A stretch of DNA of 64,000 nt from Cellulomonas sp. SG140 (GCF_025770785.1 NZ_JANZLA010000009.1:1-64000); one strand, 5' to 3'; numbered from the stretch's first letter, positions 26,249-36,852 are shown. The notes: generated from the sequence alone by a model not told the origin. Made by a program: numbers and translations.

Positions 26249-27031
26249 GTGCAGGCACCGCGCGAGATCGCCTCGTGGCTGTGCGACATGGACGGCGTGC
26301 TGGTCCACGAGGACCGCGCGCTGGCCGGTGCCGCGGAGTTCGTCGGCGCCCTGCAGCAGAAGGGCCGGCCGTTCCTCATCCTGACGAACAACTCCATCTT
26401 CACCACCCGTGACCTGCGCGCCCGGCTCGCGGCGAGCGGGATCGAGGTGCCGGAGGAGGCGATCTGGACGTCGGCGCTGGCGACCGCGCAGTTCCTGGTG
26501 GACCAGGCGCCCGACGGCGGCAGCGCGTACGTGATCGGCGAGGCCGGCCTCACCACGGCGCTGTACCAGGCGGGCTTCACGCTGACGGCCAGCCGGCCGG
26601 ACTTCGTCGTGCTCGGTGAGACCCGGACGTACTCGTTCGAGGCGATCACGCAGGCGATCCGGCTGATCCAGGGCGGTGCCCGGTTCATCGCCACCAACCC
26701 CGACGTGACGGGCCCGTCCGCGGACGGCGACCTGCCGGCCACCGGCGCGGTGGCGGCGATGATCTCGGCGGCGACCGGCCGCAAGCCGTACTTCGTCGGC
26801 AAGCCCAACCCGATGATGATCCGGTCGGCCCTCAACCGGATCGACGCGCACTCCGAGACCACCGTGATGGTGGGCGACCGGATGGACACCGACATGGTGG
26901 CCGGCATCGAGGCGGGACTGCGCACCTTCCTGGTGCTCACCGGGTCGACGCGTGCCGAGGACGTGCAGCGGTACCCGTACCGGCCCACCGAGGTCGTGGA
27001 CTCCGTCGCCGACCTCGTCGGCCGCGTCTGA
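26249..27031 (+). CDS. HAD-superfamily phosphatase, NagD-like
   Basis: A 260-residue HAD IIA hydrolase. Motif I is WLCDMDGVLV (nucleophile and acid Asp), motif II is LTNNS, motif III includes the lysine of FVGKPNPMMI, and motif IV is MVGDRMDTDMVAG. The C2a cap between motifs II and III fits NagD, which dephosphorylates nucleoside monophosphates and small sugar phosphates. The GTG at 26249 follows dedA by one base and is probably coupled to it. The substrate is not predictable from sequence; a link with DedA is positional only. Confidence 0.9.
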   Translation: MQAPREIASWLCDMDGVLVHEDRALAGAAEFVGALQQKGRPFLILTNNSIFTTRDLRARLAASGIEVPEEAIWTSALATAQFLVDQAPDGGSAYVIGEAGLTTALYQAGFTLTASRPDFVVLGETRTYSFEAITQAIRLIQGGARFIATNPDVTGPSADGDLPATGAVAAMISAATGRKPYFVGKPNPMMIRSALNRIDAHSETTVMVGDRMDTDMVAGIEAGLRTFLVLTGSTRAEDVQRYPYRPTEVVDSVADLVGRV

Positions 27032-27136
27032 CGCTCCCGGCCGGGACCCCGGTTCGGCCCTGCACGCCCTGGTCGGCGGCCCGAACGGGCCCTTCGTCCT
27101 CGCCGATCGCTACTCCCGGGTAGCACCCTCAGGAGG

Positions 27137-28159
27137 ATGCGACACAGCGAGCTGGCACAGGTGCTCCGCGCCGCCAACCCGTGGTGGTCCCGCCGCACGC
27201 GGGTCTCCTGGGCCGTCGACGACGTGCACCTCGCCCAGCGCGCACGGCACGAGTGGCTGACCGGCACGCTCGCCGGCCGGGCCGCGCTGTCCGACGTCGC
27301 GCACGCCCCCGCCGGGACGGTCACCGTGCTGGTGGGTCCCCGCGGTGTGGGGAAGACGACGGCGGCGAAGGATGCGGTGGTCCAGGCGCTCGCCGAGCCG
27401 GACCTGGACGCCCGTGCGGTGCTGTGGGTTCCGGTCGAGGCGACGCCCGATGACCCGTTCCCCGACCGCCCCCCGCTGGACGCCCAGGACCTGGACAACG
27501 CGCTGCGGCGGCCGACGCGGGTGGGTGCACCGGCGTGCGACCAGCCCCGGCTGGTGGTCCTGGACGAGGCGTCGGCGTGCGGTGACTGGGCCGACGTGCT
27601 GGCGACGCCGGTGCCGGGCGTCCGGGTGCTGGTGACGGCGTCCCTCGCGGGTGCCGCGGTGGAGCGGGTGCAGGCCGGCTGGGAGGGTGCCGCCACCGTG
27701 CGGTCGCTGCGCCCGTCGACCCTGGCGGAGCTGCTCGGCGCCCAGCCGGGCGCTGACGCCCGCGTGGTGCGCGAGGAGTACCTGCGGTACGGCGGCTTCG
27801 CGCGGGCCGTGGCCGAGCGGCGCGACCTCGGGGACGTCAGCACGGCGTTCGTCGACCTGCTGGCCGAGGGCCTGCGGCGGGACGTGTGCACCGGTGACCG
27901 GTCCGCACCGTGCCCGGTCGAGCGGTTGTTCGTCGCGGTGTGCAGCACCACCGGCCGGTTCGTCGAGCCGGCGGAGATCGCCGTCGAGCTGGGCATCCCC
28001 GCCGAGCAGGTCGGCCACCTGCTCGACCGGTTGGCGGACGCCGGCGTGCTGGACCCGCGGCGGGGGTTCGTCGACCCGCTCCTGCACCTGCTGCCGTCGC
28101 TGCGCGACCCGTCGCTGCCGCACCCGTCGCAGGAGCACGTCGCGACGTACTCCTTCTAG
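27137..28159 (+). CDS. P-loop ATPase of the AAA/archaeal-ATPase type
   Basis: A 340-residue ATP-binding protein of unknown role. Walker A is VGPRGVGKTT near residue 73 and Walker B is RLVVLDEAS near 142. A sensor-like LVTASL follows, as in AAA ATPases related to the STAND and AAA_14 groups. The C-terminal 100 residues look like a winged helix (IAVELGIPAEQVGHLLDRLADAGVLD), which often binds DNA or a partner. AGGAGG touches the ATG with no spacing, so that SD cannot serve this start; a leaderless message or a downstream start is possible. Just upstream is the imperfect palindrome CTACTCCCGGGTAG. It stands between unrelated genes. Confidence 0.72.
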   Translation: MRHSELAQVLRAANPWWSRRTRVSWAVDDVHLAQRARHEWLTGTLAGRAALSDVAHAPAGTVTVLVGPRGVGKTTAAKDAVVQALAEPDLDARAVLWVPVEATPDDPFPDRPPLDAQDLDNALRRPTRVGAPACDQPRLVVLDEASACGDWADVLATPVPGVRVLVTASLAGAAVERVQAGWEGAATVRSLRPSTLAELLGAQPGADARVVREEYLRYGGFARAVAERRDLGDVSTAFVDLLAEGLRRDVCTGDRSAPCPVERLFVAVCSTTGRFVEPAEIAVELGIPAEQVGHLLDRLADAGVLDPRRGFVDPLLHLLPSLRDPSLPHPSQEHVATYSF

Positions 28160-28194
28160 GGCACGACTCGACGACCGACGGCAGCGGCCGCGCG

Positions 28195-28764
28195 TCAGAA
28201 GCTGACGGTCGGCGCCTGGCGGACCTGCGGGTCGTCCACCTCGAAGTACTCCGCCCGCGTGAACCCGAACATGCCGGCGATCACGTTCGACGGGAACGTC
28301 TCGACCTTGGTGTTCAGCGCCCGCACGTTGGCGTTGTAGAACCGGCGGCCGGCCGCGATCCGGTCCTCCGTGTTGGACAGCTCGGCCTGCAGCTGCTGGA
28401 AGTTCTCGCTGGCGCGCAGCACCGGGTAGGCCTCGGCCACCGCGAACAGCCGTCCGAGCGCGGCGGTCAGGGCGTTCTCCTGCTCGGCCTGCTGGGCCGG
28501 GCCGGCGGCCGGGCCGGAGGCGGCGGCGCGGGCGCGCGCCACCTCGTCGAACACCGCGCGCTCGTGCGCGGCGTAGCCCTTCACGGTCTCGACGAGGTTG
28601 GGGATCAGGTCGTGCCGGCGGTGCAGCTCGACGTCGATCTGCCGCCAGGCCTCCTGCACCAGGTTCCGCAGCCGGACCAGGCCGTTGTACTGCGCCACCG
28701 CCCACAGCAGGAGCAGGACGACGATCGCCGCGATCACGATCAGGACGACGGACACGGGGTTCAC
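28195..28764 (-). CDS. lemA: LemA family protein
   Basis: A 189-residue membrane-anchored helical protein. One N-terminal helix (VVLIVIAAIVVLLLLWAV) is followed by YNGLVRLRNLVQEAWRQIDV and RRHDLIPNLVETVKGYAAHE, the LemA core. The rest is coiled-coil-like. The function is unknown; relatives often sit with HtpX or DUF3137-type membrane proteins. The GTG at 28764 overlaps the preceding gene's stop as GTGA, so it is the last member of a coupled three-gene unit. AFYNANVRALN is present as RFYNANVRALNTKVETFPSN, the family's C-terminal mark. Confidence 0.93.
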   Translation of the reverse strand: MNPVSVVLIVIAAIVVLLLLWAVAQYNGLVRLRNLVQEAWRQIDVELHRRHDLIPNLVETVKGYAAHERAVFDEVARARAAASGPAAGPAQQAEQENALTAALGRLFAVAEAYPVLRASENFQQLQAELSNTEDRIAAGRRFYNANVRALNTKVETFPSNVIAGMFGFTRAEYFEVDDPQVRQAPTVSF

Positions 28765-29465
28765 AGGACGGCCTCTCCAGGGGTGCTGTCGGTGAGCGGA
28801 TCGTAGCCGTGGTCCTGCCACACGTGGCGGGGAACGGCGCGGACGACGGCGGCCAGCACGCCGAGGCGGGCCGCGAGCGAGTCGAGGTCCCAGCCACCGG
28901 CCTGCCAGGACAGGATCCAGACGCCGTCGATCCGCCACGACACCCCGCGCGCGTCGCCGCGCAGCAGCCGCTCCATCAGCCGGGGGTTGATCACGTCGGT
29001 GGCGGTGCGCAGGTCTCCGGTGGTGACGCGGTAGGCGCGGTTGAAGTCCTCGGACTCGAACTGCATGTCCTGCGCGCCGACCAGGTGCGCCAGCACCGTG
29101 CCCAGCCCCTCGGGGGTCACCTGGACGGTGGGCAGGTACGCCGGCAGCCGCAGTGCGACGACGTGCGCGTGGTGCACCTGCCGGTTCTTGCCGTTGCCGG
29201 TGGTCCAGCGGTAGTCGAAGGCGACCGAGGGGTGCGCCTCGAAGGACCCCTGGACGACGTCGCACGCCCGGCGGTCGCGCCCCTGGCCGAAGGGGTGGGA
29301 CGAGGAGATCGTCGTCCACTCGTCGTACCGCTCCGCGTACTGCCAGCCGGTGGCCTGCGCCCACACCTTCAGGCGCCGCCGGTTCTGCACGCGCAGCCAC
29401 GCCTGCCCGGCCGCCGCGGCGAGGCTCAGCAGCACCACCAGCCAGAAGACCCAGTTGCCGGTCAC
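28761..29465 (-). CDS. membrane-anchored protein upstream of lemA (DUF3137-like)
   Basis: A 234-residue protein with one N-terminal helix (FWLVVLLSLAAAAGQAWL) and a soluble domain. FESEDFNRAYRVTTGDLRTATDVINPRLMERLL resembles the DUF3137 core, a family commonly adjacent to lemA. It is a diverged paralogue of the next gene upstream, sharing the FN-R-x-V pattern and the RxMERL block. The GTG at 29465 overlaps the preceding stop as GTGA; an alternative GTG at 29474 is closer to GGAAGG. The function is unknown. The domain name is my recognition of the pattern and should be treated as tentative. Confidence 0.7.
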   Translation of the reverse strand: MTGNWVFWLVVLLSLAAAAGQAWLRVQNRRRLKVWAQATGWQYAERYDEWTTISSSHPFGQGRDRRACDVVQGSFEAHPSVAFDYRWTTGNGKNRQVHHAHVVALRLPAYLPTVQVTPEGLGTVLAHLVGAQDMQFESEDFNRAYRVTTGDLRTATDVINPRLMERLLRGDARGVSWRIDGVWILSWQAGGWDLDSLAARLGVLAAVVRAVPRHVWQDHGYDPLTDSTPGEAVL

Positions 29466-30343
29466 GGTCGCCACCCTTCCGGACCCAGGCGGTACATCTG
29501 CCGCGGCTGACGGCGCGTCGCGCCGCCGGGCAGCGGCGGGTTGTCGTCCAGCACGTAGCCCGGGACCAGCTCCGCGAGGTCCACGACGAGCTCGGCCATG
29601 GGCGAGACCCGGCTCAGCGCGGTGAGTCCCGGCCTGTGCACGACCACGTCGCCCGCTTCGAACAGCACCTGCAGCGTCGGGTCGTCGACCGCCATCAGTC
29701 GCTCCATCACGCGCGGATGGACCATCGCCAGGGCGTGCCTCGGGTCGGCGGAGAGGACTGACCAGCGGGAGTTGAACTCGGCCCACTCGGTGGAGATCTC
29801 CTGGGCGCCGACCGCCTCGGCCGCCGCGCGCACCAGCGTCCGCGGGACCAGCCGCACGGGCGGCCCGTGGAAAGGCCGCGTCGTCGTCACGACGTGCCGG
29901 GGCACGTCGTCGATCACGTAGGTCATCGAGTACACGGTGCCGCGCTCATCGGTGCGGCTGATCAGGTTCAGCACCTGCGACCGGGTGGTGGCGAACGGCG
30001 GTGACTCCCAGCGGTCCTCGAACAGCTGCGGGACGGCTCCGGTGGACCAGCCGCGCGACTCGGCCCAGCTGCGCATGGTTCGGCGGCCGACAGCGACGCC
30101 CTCGAGGTTCGTCCGGAACGCCAGCCAGGCGAGCGGCAGGAACAGGACCACCGCCAGGACCCAGGCGAGGCCGCCCACGGTGCGGCCGCTGGCGTCACCG
30201 CCCAGCGCCCCGGCGAGAGCGCCCAGGATCACGTCGCTGACCACCCACAGCACGGGCAGCCCCATCGACAGCAGCCCGAAGAGCGCCAGCACCCGCACGG
30301 CGCTGACCTGCCAACGTCGGGGACCGCCACCGTCACGTCTCAC
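29462..30343 (-). CDS. membrane protein, paralogue of the lemA-upstream protein
   Basis: A 293-residue protein with two N-terminal helices (about residues 15-45 and 55-78) and a soluble C-terminal domain. TEWAEFNSRWSVLSADPRHALAMVHPRVMERLM aligns with the matching block of the downstream protein, so the pair arose by duplication. The GTG start gives MRRDGGGPRRW, a positive-inside N-terminus. It is the first gene of the three-gene lemA unit, and the two later genes start inside the stop of the one before. The function is unknown. Confidence 0.68.
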   Translation of the reverse strand: MRRDGGGPRRWQVSAVRVLALFGLLSMGLPVLWVVSDVILGALAGALGGDASGRTVGGLAWVLAVVLFLPLAWLAFRTNLEGVAVGRRTMRSWAESRGWSTGAVPQLFEDRWESPPFATTRSQVLNLISRTDERGTVYSMTYVIDDVPRHVVTTTRPFHGPPVRLVPRTLVRAAAEAVGAQEISTEWAEFNSRWSVLSADPRHALAMVHPRVMERLMAVDDPTLQVLFEAGDVVVHRPGLTALSRVSPMAELVVDLAELVPGYVLDDNPPLPGGATRRQPRQMYRLGPEGWRP

Positions 30344-30388
30344 GACCGGGGCATCGACACGCGAGGCACCGGACGTGAGGCGGCCGGG

Positions 30389-30973
30389 TCAGGCGAGGCC
30401 GAGGTCGGACAGGCCGTACAGGTAGTGGTAGGGCACGCCGAGGGCCTCGATCTTCTCGCGCGCGCCGGTGTCCCGGTCGACCAGGACGGCAACACCGCGC
30501 ACCTCGGCACCGGCCTCGCGCACCGCCTCGACGGCCGTGGCCACCGAGCCGCCGGTGGTGGACGTGTCCTCGACCACCACCACGCGGCGGCCGGCGATGT
30601 CCGGGCCCTCGATACGGCGCTGCATGCCGTGCGCCTTGGCCTCCTTGCGGACGACGAAGGCGTCGAGGTCCAGGCCGCGGCTCGCGGCGGCGTGCAGGAG
30701 GGACGTCGCCACAGGGTCGGCGCCGAGCGTCAGGCCGCCGGTGGCGTCGATCTCGCCGGGGCCCAGACCGACCTCCTCGAGGCGGTCCAGCAGCACGTGG
30801 CCGATCAGCGGGGCGGCACGGTGGTGCAGCGTCACGCGGCGCAGGTCGACGTAGTAGTCGGCCTCACGGCCGGACGCGAGCGTGACGCGGCCGTGCACGA
30901 CGGCGAGGTCGCGGATCAGGTCGCGCAGCTGGTCGCGGGTGGAGGCGGGGCCGGTCGGGGCGTCGGGGCTCAC
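30389..30973 (-). CDS. pyrE: orotate phosphoribosyltransferase
   Basis: A 194-residue enzyme making OMP from orotate and PRPP in pyrimidine synthesis. The PRPP-binding motif VVVVEDTSTTGGSV is near residue 120, preceded by VVRKEAKAHGMQRRIEG, the catalytic flexible loop with its Lys residues, and YYVDLRRVTLHH near the N-terminus. The GTG at 30973 gives the family length and lies 8 nt after TACCCT, so the mRNA is probably leaderless. It is on the same strand as the lemA unit and ends 46 bp before it. Confidence 0.93.
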   Translation of the reverse strand: MSPDAPTGPASTRDQLRDLIRDLAVVHGRVTLASGREADYYVDLRRVTLHHRAAPLIGHVLLDRLEEVGLGPGEIDATGGLTLGADPVATSLLHAAASRGLDLDAFVVRKEAKAHGMQRRIEGPDIAGRRVVVVEDTSTTGGSVATAVEAVREAGAEVRGVAVLVDRDTGAREKIEALGVPYHYLYGLSDLGLA

Positions 30974-30981
30974 GGGTCGCC

Positions 30982-30987
30982 AGGGTA
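30982..30987 (-). promoter_or_regulatory. -10 element for leaderless pyrE
   Basis: TACCCT on the minus strand with 8 nt to the GTG start. Confidence 0.4.
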
Positions 30988-31005
30988 ACGAGTCGGGCCG
31001 ACAGC

Positions 31006-31040
31006 GGTCAGGACCGCTCCGGTGGTGGTCAGGACCGCTC
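31006..31040. repeat. 14-bp direct repeat duplicating the end of the SDR gene
   Basis: GGTCAGGACCGCTC is at 31006-31019 and 31027-31040, 21 bp apart. The second copy holds the SDR stop codon (31029-31031); the first would give a second stop in the same frame seven codons later. Confidence 0.78.
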
Positions 31041-31832
31041 GGGCGCCACGTCGGGTGCGGGCTCCTGGTCCTGCAGCTGCTTGCGGTAGCGGCCGAAGGC
31101 GCGGATCGCCGACCGCGGCGCGATGCGGGCGACGGCGGCCGCGGCGCGGTAGCGCAGGCTCGGCGTGGAGAGGACCACACCGCGACGGACGTCGGCCAGG
31201 GCGGCCGCGACGACGTCCTCCGGGTTGAGGAAGGTGACGTCCGGGAACATCGAGACGTCGATCCCGCCGCGCTGGTGGAACTCGGTGTGCACGAAGCCCG
31301 GCTGGACGACGGTGGCGGTCACGCCCGTCCCCTGCAGCTCCACCGCGAGGCCCTCGGTGAACGAGCGGACCCACGCCTTGTGCGCCGAGTACGTGCCGGA
31401 GGCGAGCAGCCCCGCCACCGACCCGACGTTGAGGATCGCCCCGCGGCCACGCCGGACCATCGCCTCGGCCGCCGCGTGGGACAGCACCATGACGGCACGC
31501 ACCATCACGTCGAGCGCGTACTCCTCGCGGGCGACGTCGCCGCCGACGAACTCCTGCGCCAGGCCGAAGCCGGCGTTGTTCACCAGCAGTCCGACGGGAC
31601 GCTCGTCGTCCCGCAGCCGGTCAGCGACACGGTCGAGGTCGGCCCGGACGGACAGGTCCGCCACGAGCACCTCCGCGCGCACGCCGGCGGCCGCCTCGAG
31701 CTGGGCGGCGAGGCGGCGCAGCCGCTCCTCGTCACGGGCCACGAGCACCACGTCGTGCCGCGCGGTGGCCAGCTGCCAGGCGAACTCGAGACCGAGGCCG
31801 GCGCTCGCGCCGGTGACCAGTGCAGTACCCAT
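31029..31832 (-). CDS. short-chain dehydrogenase/reductase
   Basis: A 267-residue classical SDR. VTGASAGLGLEFA binds the dinucleotide, LLVNNAGFG is the structural motif, and the Ser-Tyr-Lys triad is in NVGSVAGLL and YSAHKAW. Arg residues after the second strand (VARDEERL) suggest NADP preference. PGFVHTEF is the typical PG motif. The C-terminus has a basic helix and an acidic tail. The ATG at 31832 lies 7 nt after TAGGGT, so the message is probably leaderless. The substrate is unknown; it resembles the DltE/YqjQ-like reductases. Its stop region is duplicated 21 bp downstream. Confidence 0.88.
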   Translation of the reverse strand: MGTALVTGASAGLGLEFAWQLATARHDVVLVARDEERLRRLAAQLEAAAGVRAEVLVADLSVRADLDRVADRLRDDERPVGLLVNNAGFGLAQEFVGGDVAREEYALDVMVRAVMVLSHAAAEAMVRRGRGAILNVGSVAGLLASGTYSAHKAWVRSFTEGLAVELQGTGVTATVVQPGFVHTEFHQRGGIDVSMFPDVTFLNPEDVVAAALADVRRGVVLSTPSLRYRAAAAVARIAPRSAIRAFGRYRKQLQDQEPAPDVAPERS

Positions 31833-31839
31833 GCGGGCC

Positions 31840-31845
31840 ACCCTA
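31840..31845 (-). promoter_or_regulatory. -10 element for the leaderless SDR gene
   Basis: TAGGGT on the minus strand, 7 nt before the ATG. Confidence 0.5.
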
Positions 31846-31958
31846 CGGACCGTCGGGCGTGCTCGGGGAGGCGTCGGGCCGCACGACGGCCGACGGGTCC
31901 GCCCGCCCGGCGGCCAGGCCTGTGGGTGGCCGGGCGTCTTGGTGTCGGGGGTCGCTCG

Positions 31959-31964
31959 TAGGGT
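31959..31964 (+). promoter_or_regulatory. -10 element for leaderless recQ
   Basis: TAGGGT with 6 nt to the recQ GTG at 31971. No ribosome-binding site precedes that GTG. Confidence 0.5.
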
Positions 31965-31970
31965 GGGCGG

Positions 31971-33806
<1,836 letters not shown>

Positions 33807-35159
33807 GTGGACCGCGAGGTGGCGAGCGGCGCCGTGCCGTCGGCGGGCGGCGGCGACACAGTCGCGGCGGGGCGGTTGCCCGGGCCGGCGTGGGCGCGGC
33901 ACGCCATCTGGTGGCACGTGTACCCGCTCGGCTTCACGGGGGCGGCGACGGACGGGTCGTCGGCCGAGCCGGGAAGGGGCCTGCGGCACCTGGTCGGGTG
34001 GCTGGACCACCTGGTGGGCTTCGGGGCGAACGGGCTGCTGCTGGGGCCGGTGTTCCACTCCGCGACGCACGGGTACGACACCCTCGACCACCTGCGGGTG
34101 GACGCGCGGCTGGGCGGTGACGAGCAGCTGGACGAGCTGATCGCGGCGGCACATGCGCGCGGCGTGCGGGTGCTGCTGGACGGGGTGTTCAACCACGTGT
34201 CGGCGGAGCACCCGTGGGTGCGGGACGCCGTGGCCGGCGGGCCGACGAGCGAGGCCGGACGGCTGGTCCGGTGGGACGGCGACCGCCCGGCGACGTTCGA
34301 GGGGCACGGCGCGCTGGTGGCGCTCAACCACGACGACGAACGCGTGCGCGCGTACGTCGCTGAGGTGATGACGCACTGGCTGGACCGGGGGGTGGACGGC
34401 TGGCGGATCGATGCCGCGTACGCGGTGCCGGCGTCGTTCTGGGCGGCGGTGCTGCCGGGCGTCCGCGCGCGACACCCGGAGGCGTGGTTCCTCGGCGAGA
34501 TGATCCACGGCGACTACGCCGGATACGTCGCGGAGTCCGGGCTCGACTCGGTCACGCAGTACGAGCTGTGGAAGGCGATCTGGAGCTCGCTGGTCGACCG
34601 GAACCTGTGGGAGCTGGCCTGGTCGCTGGGCCGGCACGACGAGCTGGTCGCACGGTTCCTGCCCCAGACGTTCGTCGGCAACCACGACGTCACTCGGATC
34701 GCCTCCACGGTGCCACCCGAGCTGCTGACCCACACCGTCGCGCTGCTGGCCCTGCTGCCCGGCATCCCGTCGGTGTACTCCGGCGACGAGCACGGCTTCC
34801 GCGGGGTCAAGGAGGAGCGGGTCGGCGGGGACGACGAGATCCGGCCGGCCTTCCCGCCGTCACCGGACGAGCTGTCGCCGATCGGGCTGCCGGTCTACCG
34901 CGTGCACCAGGAGCTGTTCGGGCTGCGGCGGCGGCACCCGTGGCTGGTGGACGGGACGGTCGGCGTGTCCGAGCTGTCGAACACGGCGGCGCGGATCACC
35001 GTCACGTCTCGCGGCGGCGGCGAGGCGCTGACGCTGGCGCTCAACCTCGGCACCGAGCCGGTGGCGGCGCCCGGCGGGGCACGGCTGGCGGTCAGCGACC
35101 CGGTGTGGGGGGACGGGGCGTCCGTACCGCCGAACGGCTGGGCCGTCCACACCGGCTGA
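33807..35159 (+). CDS. GH13 alpha-amylase-family glycoside hydrolase, cytoplasmic
   Basis: A 450-residue TIM-barrel enzyme acting on alpha-glucans or related oligosaccharides. The four conserved GH13 regions are LLDGVFNH, GWRIDAAYAV with the nucleophile Asp, WFLGEMIHG with the acid Glu, and VGNHDVTRI with the third Asp. There is no signal peptide, so it works in the cytosol. It lacks long extra domains and the subfamily is unclear; cyclomaltodextrinase-like or alpha-amylase activities are both possible. The GTG at 33807 directly follows the recQ TGA, so the two are cotranscribed, an odd pairing of functions. It is convergent with an aldo/keto reductase across a long inverted repeat. Confidence 0.85.
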   Translation: MDREVASGAVPSAGGGDTVAAGRLPGPAWARHAIWWHVYPLGFTGAATDGSSAEPGRGLRHLVGWLDHLVGFGANGLLLGPVFHSATHGYDTLDHLRVDARLGGDEQLDELIAAAHARGVRVLLDGVFNHVSAEHPWVRDAVAGGPTSEAGRLVRWDGDRPATFEGHGALVALNHDDERVRAYVAEVMTHWLDRGVDGWRIDAAYAVPASFWAAVLPGVRARHPEAWFLGEMIHGDYAGYVAESGLDSVTQYELWKAIWSSLVDRNLWELAWSLGRHDELVARFLPQTFVGNHDVTRIASTVPPELLTHTVALLALLPGIPSVYSGDEHGFRGVKEERVGGDDEIRPAFPPSPDELSPIGLPVYRVHQELFGLRRRHPWLVDGTVGVSELSNTAARITVTSRGGGEALTLALNLGTEPVAAPGGARLAVSDPVWGDGASVPPNGWAVHTG

Positions 35160-35194
35160 GCCCCAGCTGCGGCCCGGCAGCGGAGTGGGTCAGC

Positions 35195-35276
35195 TGGGCG
35201 GTCGACGGCACCGGAGCGGCTCAGCTGCGGCCGGTGGCGGCGTGGGTCAGCTGCGGCCGGTGCCGTCGACCGCCCA
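35195..35276. terminator. 20-bp perfect inverted repeat at a convergent gene junction
   Basis: TGGGCGGTCGACGGCACCGG (35195-35214) is exactly complementary to 35257-35276, with 42 nt between. The right arm encodes the last residues of the aldo/keto reductase, so the left arm is an inverted copy of that gene end. A direct copy of TCAGCTGCGGCCGGTG also starts at 35221 and 35247. The hairpin could terminate both convergent transcripts. Confidence 0.65.
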
Positions 35277-36281
35277 CTGGTCGAGCGTGGCGATCTCCTG
35301 GTCCGTCAGCGGCGGGGCGCTCAGCGCGGCGACGTTCGAGCGCAGCTGCTCGGCCGAGCTGGCGCCGACCAGGGCGGACGTGATCCGCTGGTCGCGCAGC
35401 ACCCACGACACGGCGAGCTGCGCGAGCGTCTGGTCGCGGCCCTGCGCGAACTCGTTGAGGACCCGCGCGCGCTGCAGGTAGGTGTCGGTGATGTTCGACG
35501 CCGAGAGGAACCGGCCGGTGGCGGCGCGGGAGTCGGCGGGCACCTCGCCCGACAGGTACCGGTCGGTGAGCAGGCCCTGCGCGAGCGGCGAGAACACGAT
35601 GGTGCCGATGCCGAGGTCGCCCACCACGTCCAGCAGCGACTCCGTCTCCCCCGGTGCCACGTTCTCGACGTGCCGGTTGAACATCGAGTAGCTGGGCTGG
35701 TGGATCAGCAGCCGCACGCCCATGTCCGCGAGCAGGGCGTGCGCGGCACGGGTCTGCGACGGCGAGTAGTTGGAGACACCGACGTAGAGCGCCTTTCCGC
35801 TGTTCACAGCGCTGGCCAGGGCACCCATCGTCTCCTCCAGCGGCGTGCTGGGGTCCGGACGGTGGTGGTAGAAGACGTCGACGTAGTCGAGCCCGAGCCG
35901 CCGCAGCGAGGCGTCCAGCGACGACAGCAGGTACTTGCGGGAGCCGCCGTCCTGGTACGGCCCCGTCCACATCGGGTAGCCGGCCTTCGTCGAGATCACG
36001 AGCTCGTCGCGGTACGCCGCCAGGTCGGCCGCGAGCGCGCGGCCGAGGTTCGTCTCCGCCGAGCCGGGGCCGGGGCCGTAGTTGTTCGCCGCGTCCAGGT
36101 GCGTGATGCCGAGGTCGAACGCGGTGTGCAGCACCTCCAGCTGCCGCCCGTACGGGCTGGCGTCGCCGAAGTTGTGCCACAGGCCCAGCGAGATGGCCGG
36201 CAGGTCGAGCCCGCTGCGGCCGGTGCGCCGGTAGGTCATCGAGTCGTACCGGTTCTCGGCGGCGGCGTACGGCGTGGGCAT
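35247..36281 (-). CDS. aldo/keto reductase, YghZ-like
   Basis: A 344-residue NADPH-dependent reductase related to E. coli YghZ (L-glyceraldehyde-3-phosphate reductase) and the potassium-channel beta subunits. The catalytic tetrad is visible as THLDAANNYG (Asp, Tyr), ISTKAGY (Lys) and DVFYHHRPD (His). SKYLLSSLDASLRRLGLDYVD appears as RKYLLSSLDASLRRL, the AKR signature. The ATG at 36281 has GAGAGGA upstream; a longer frame of 62 residues has unlikely composition. A TAGCCT at 36354-36349 fits its promoter. The physiological aldehyde is unknown. Confidence 0.9.
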   Translation of the reverse strand: MPTPYAAAENRYDSMTYRRTGRSGLDLPAISLGLWHNFGDASPYGRQLEVLHTAFDLGITHLDAANNYGPGPGSAETNLGRALAADLAAYRDELVISTKAGYPMWTGPYQDGGSRKYLLSSLDASLRRLGLDYVDVFYHHRPDPSTPLEETMGALASAVNSGKALYVGVSNYSPSQTRAAHALLADMGVRLLIHQPSYSMFNRHVENVAPGETESLLDVVGDLGIGTIVFSPLAQGLLTDRYLSGEVPADSRAATGRFLSASNITDTYLQRARVLNEFAQGRDQTLAQLAVSWVLRDQRITSALVGASSAEQLRSNVAALSAPPLTDQEIATLDQWAVDGTGRS

Positions 36282-36393
36282 CGACGGCGATCCTCTCGGG
36301 TGGCGCACCGACGGCCGTCGGCGGCCGCCGCGGCAGGGGTGCGCGACCAGGCTAGCCACCGGAACCGACACCGGCCCGTGGCAGCATCGGCCC

Positions 36394-36852
36394 GTGCTGC
36401 ACGTCGTCTTCCACGAGCCCCGCATCGCCGGGAACACCGGCAACGCGATCCGCATGGTGTCCGGCACCGGTGCCGTGCTGCACCTCGTGGAACCGCTGGG
36501 TTTCGAGCTGGACGAGCCGCGGTTGCGACGCGCCGGGCTGGACTACCACGACCTCGCCCAGGTGGTGGTGCACCCCGACCTGGACCATGCCCTGGCCGGC
36601 CTGACCAGGGTTTTCGCCTTCACCACCGGTGCCAGCCGCTGGTACACGGACGTGGACTGGCAGGACGGCGACGCGCTGCTGTTCGGCGCCGAGCCGACCG
36701 GCCTGCCGCCGGAGGTGCAGGCCGATCCGCGCGTCACCGACCGGGTGCGCATCCCGATGCTGCCCGGGCGGCGGTCGATGAACCTGTCCAACGCGGCGGC
36801 GGTGGCGACCTACGAGGCGTGGCGGCAGATCGGCTTCCCGGGCGGCGCCTGA
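36394..36852 (+). CDS. trmL: tRNA (cytidine/uridine-34-2'-O)-methyltransferase, TrmL/SpoU family
   Basis: A 152-residue SPOUT-fold methyltransferase that modifies the wobble base of some leucine tRNAs using S-adenosylmethionine. HEPRIAGNTGNAIRM at the N-terminus, FGAEPTGLPPEV near residue 105 and LPGRRSMNLSNAAAVATYEA near 130 are the three TrmL blocks forming the SAM knot. The length matches the minimal family. The GTG at 36394 begins exactly where homologues begin; there is no clear ribosome-binding site. It stands alone between the reductase and the GH92 gene; the 206-bp gap after it contains a TAACCT element and no other gene. Confidence 0.9.
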   Translation: MLHVVFHEPRIAGNTGNAIRMVSGTGAVLHLVEPLGFELDEPRLRRAGLDYHDLAQVVVHPDLDHALAGLTRVFAFTTGASRWYTDVDWQDGDALLFGAEPTGLPPEVQADPRVTDRVRIPMLPGRRSMNLSNAAAVATYEAWRQIGFPGGA

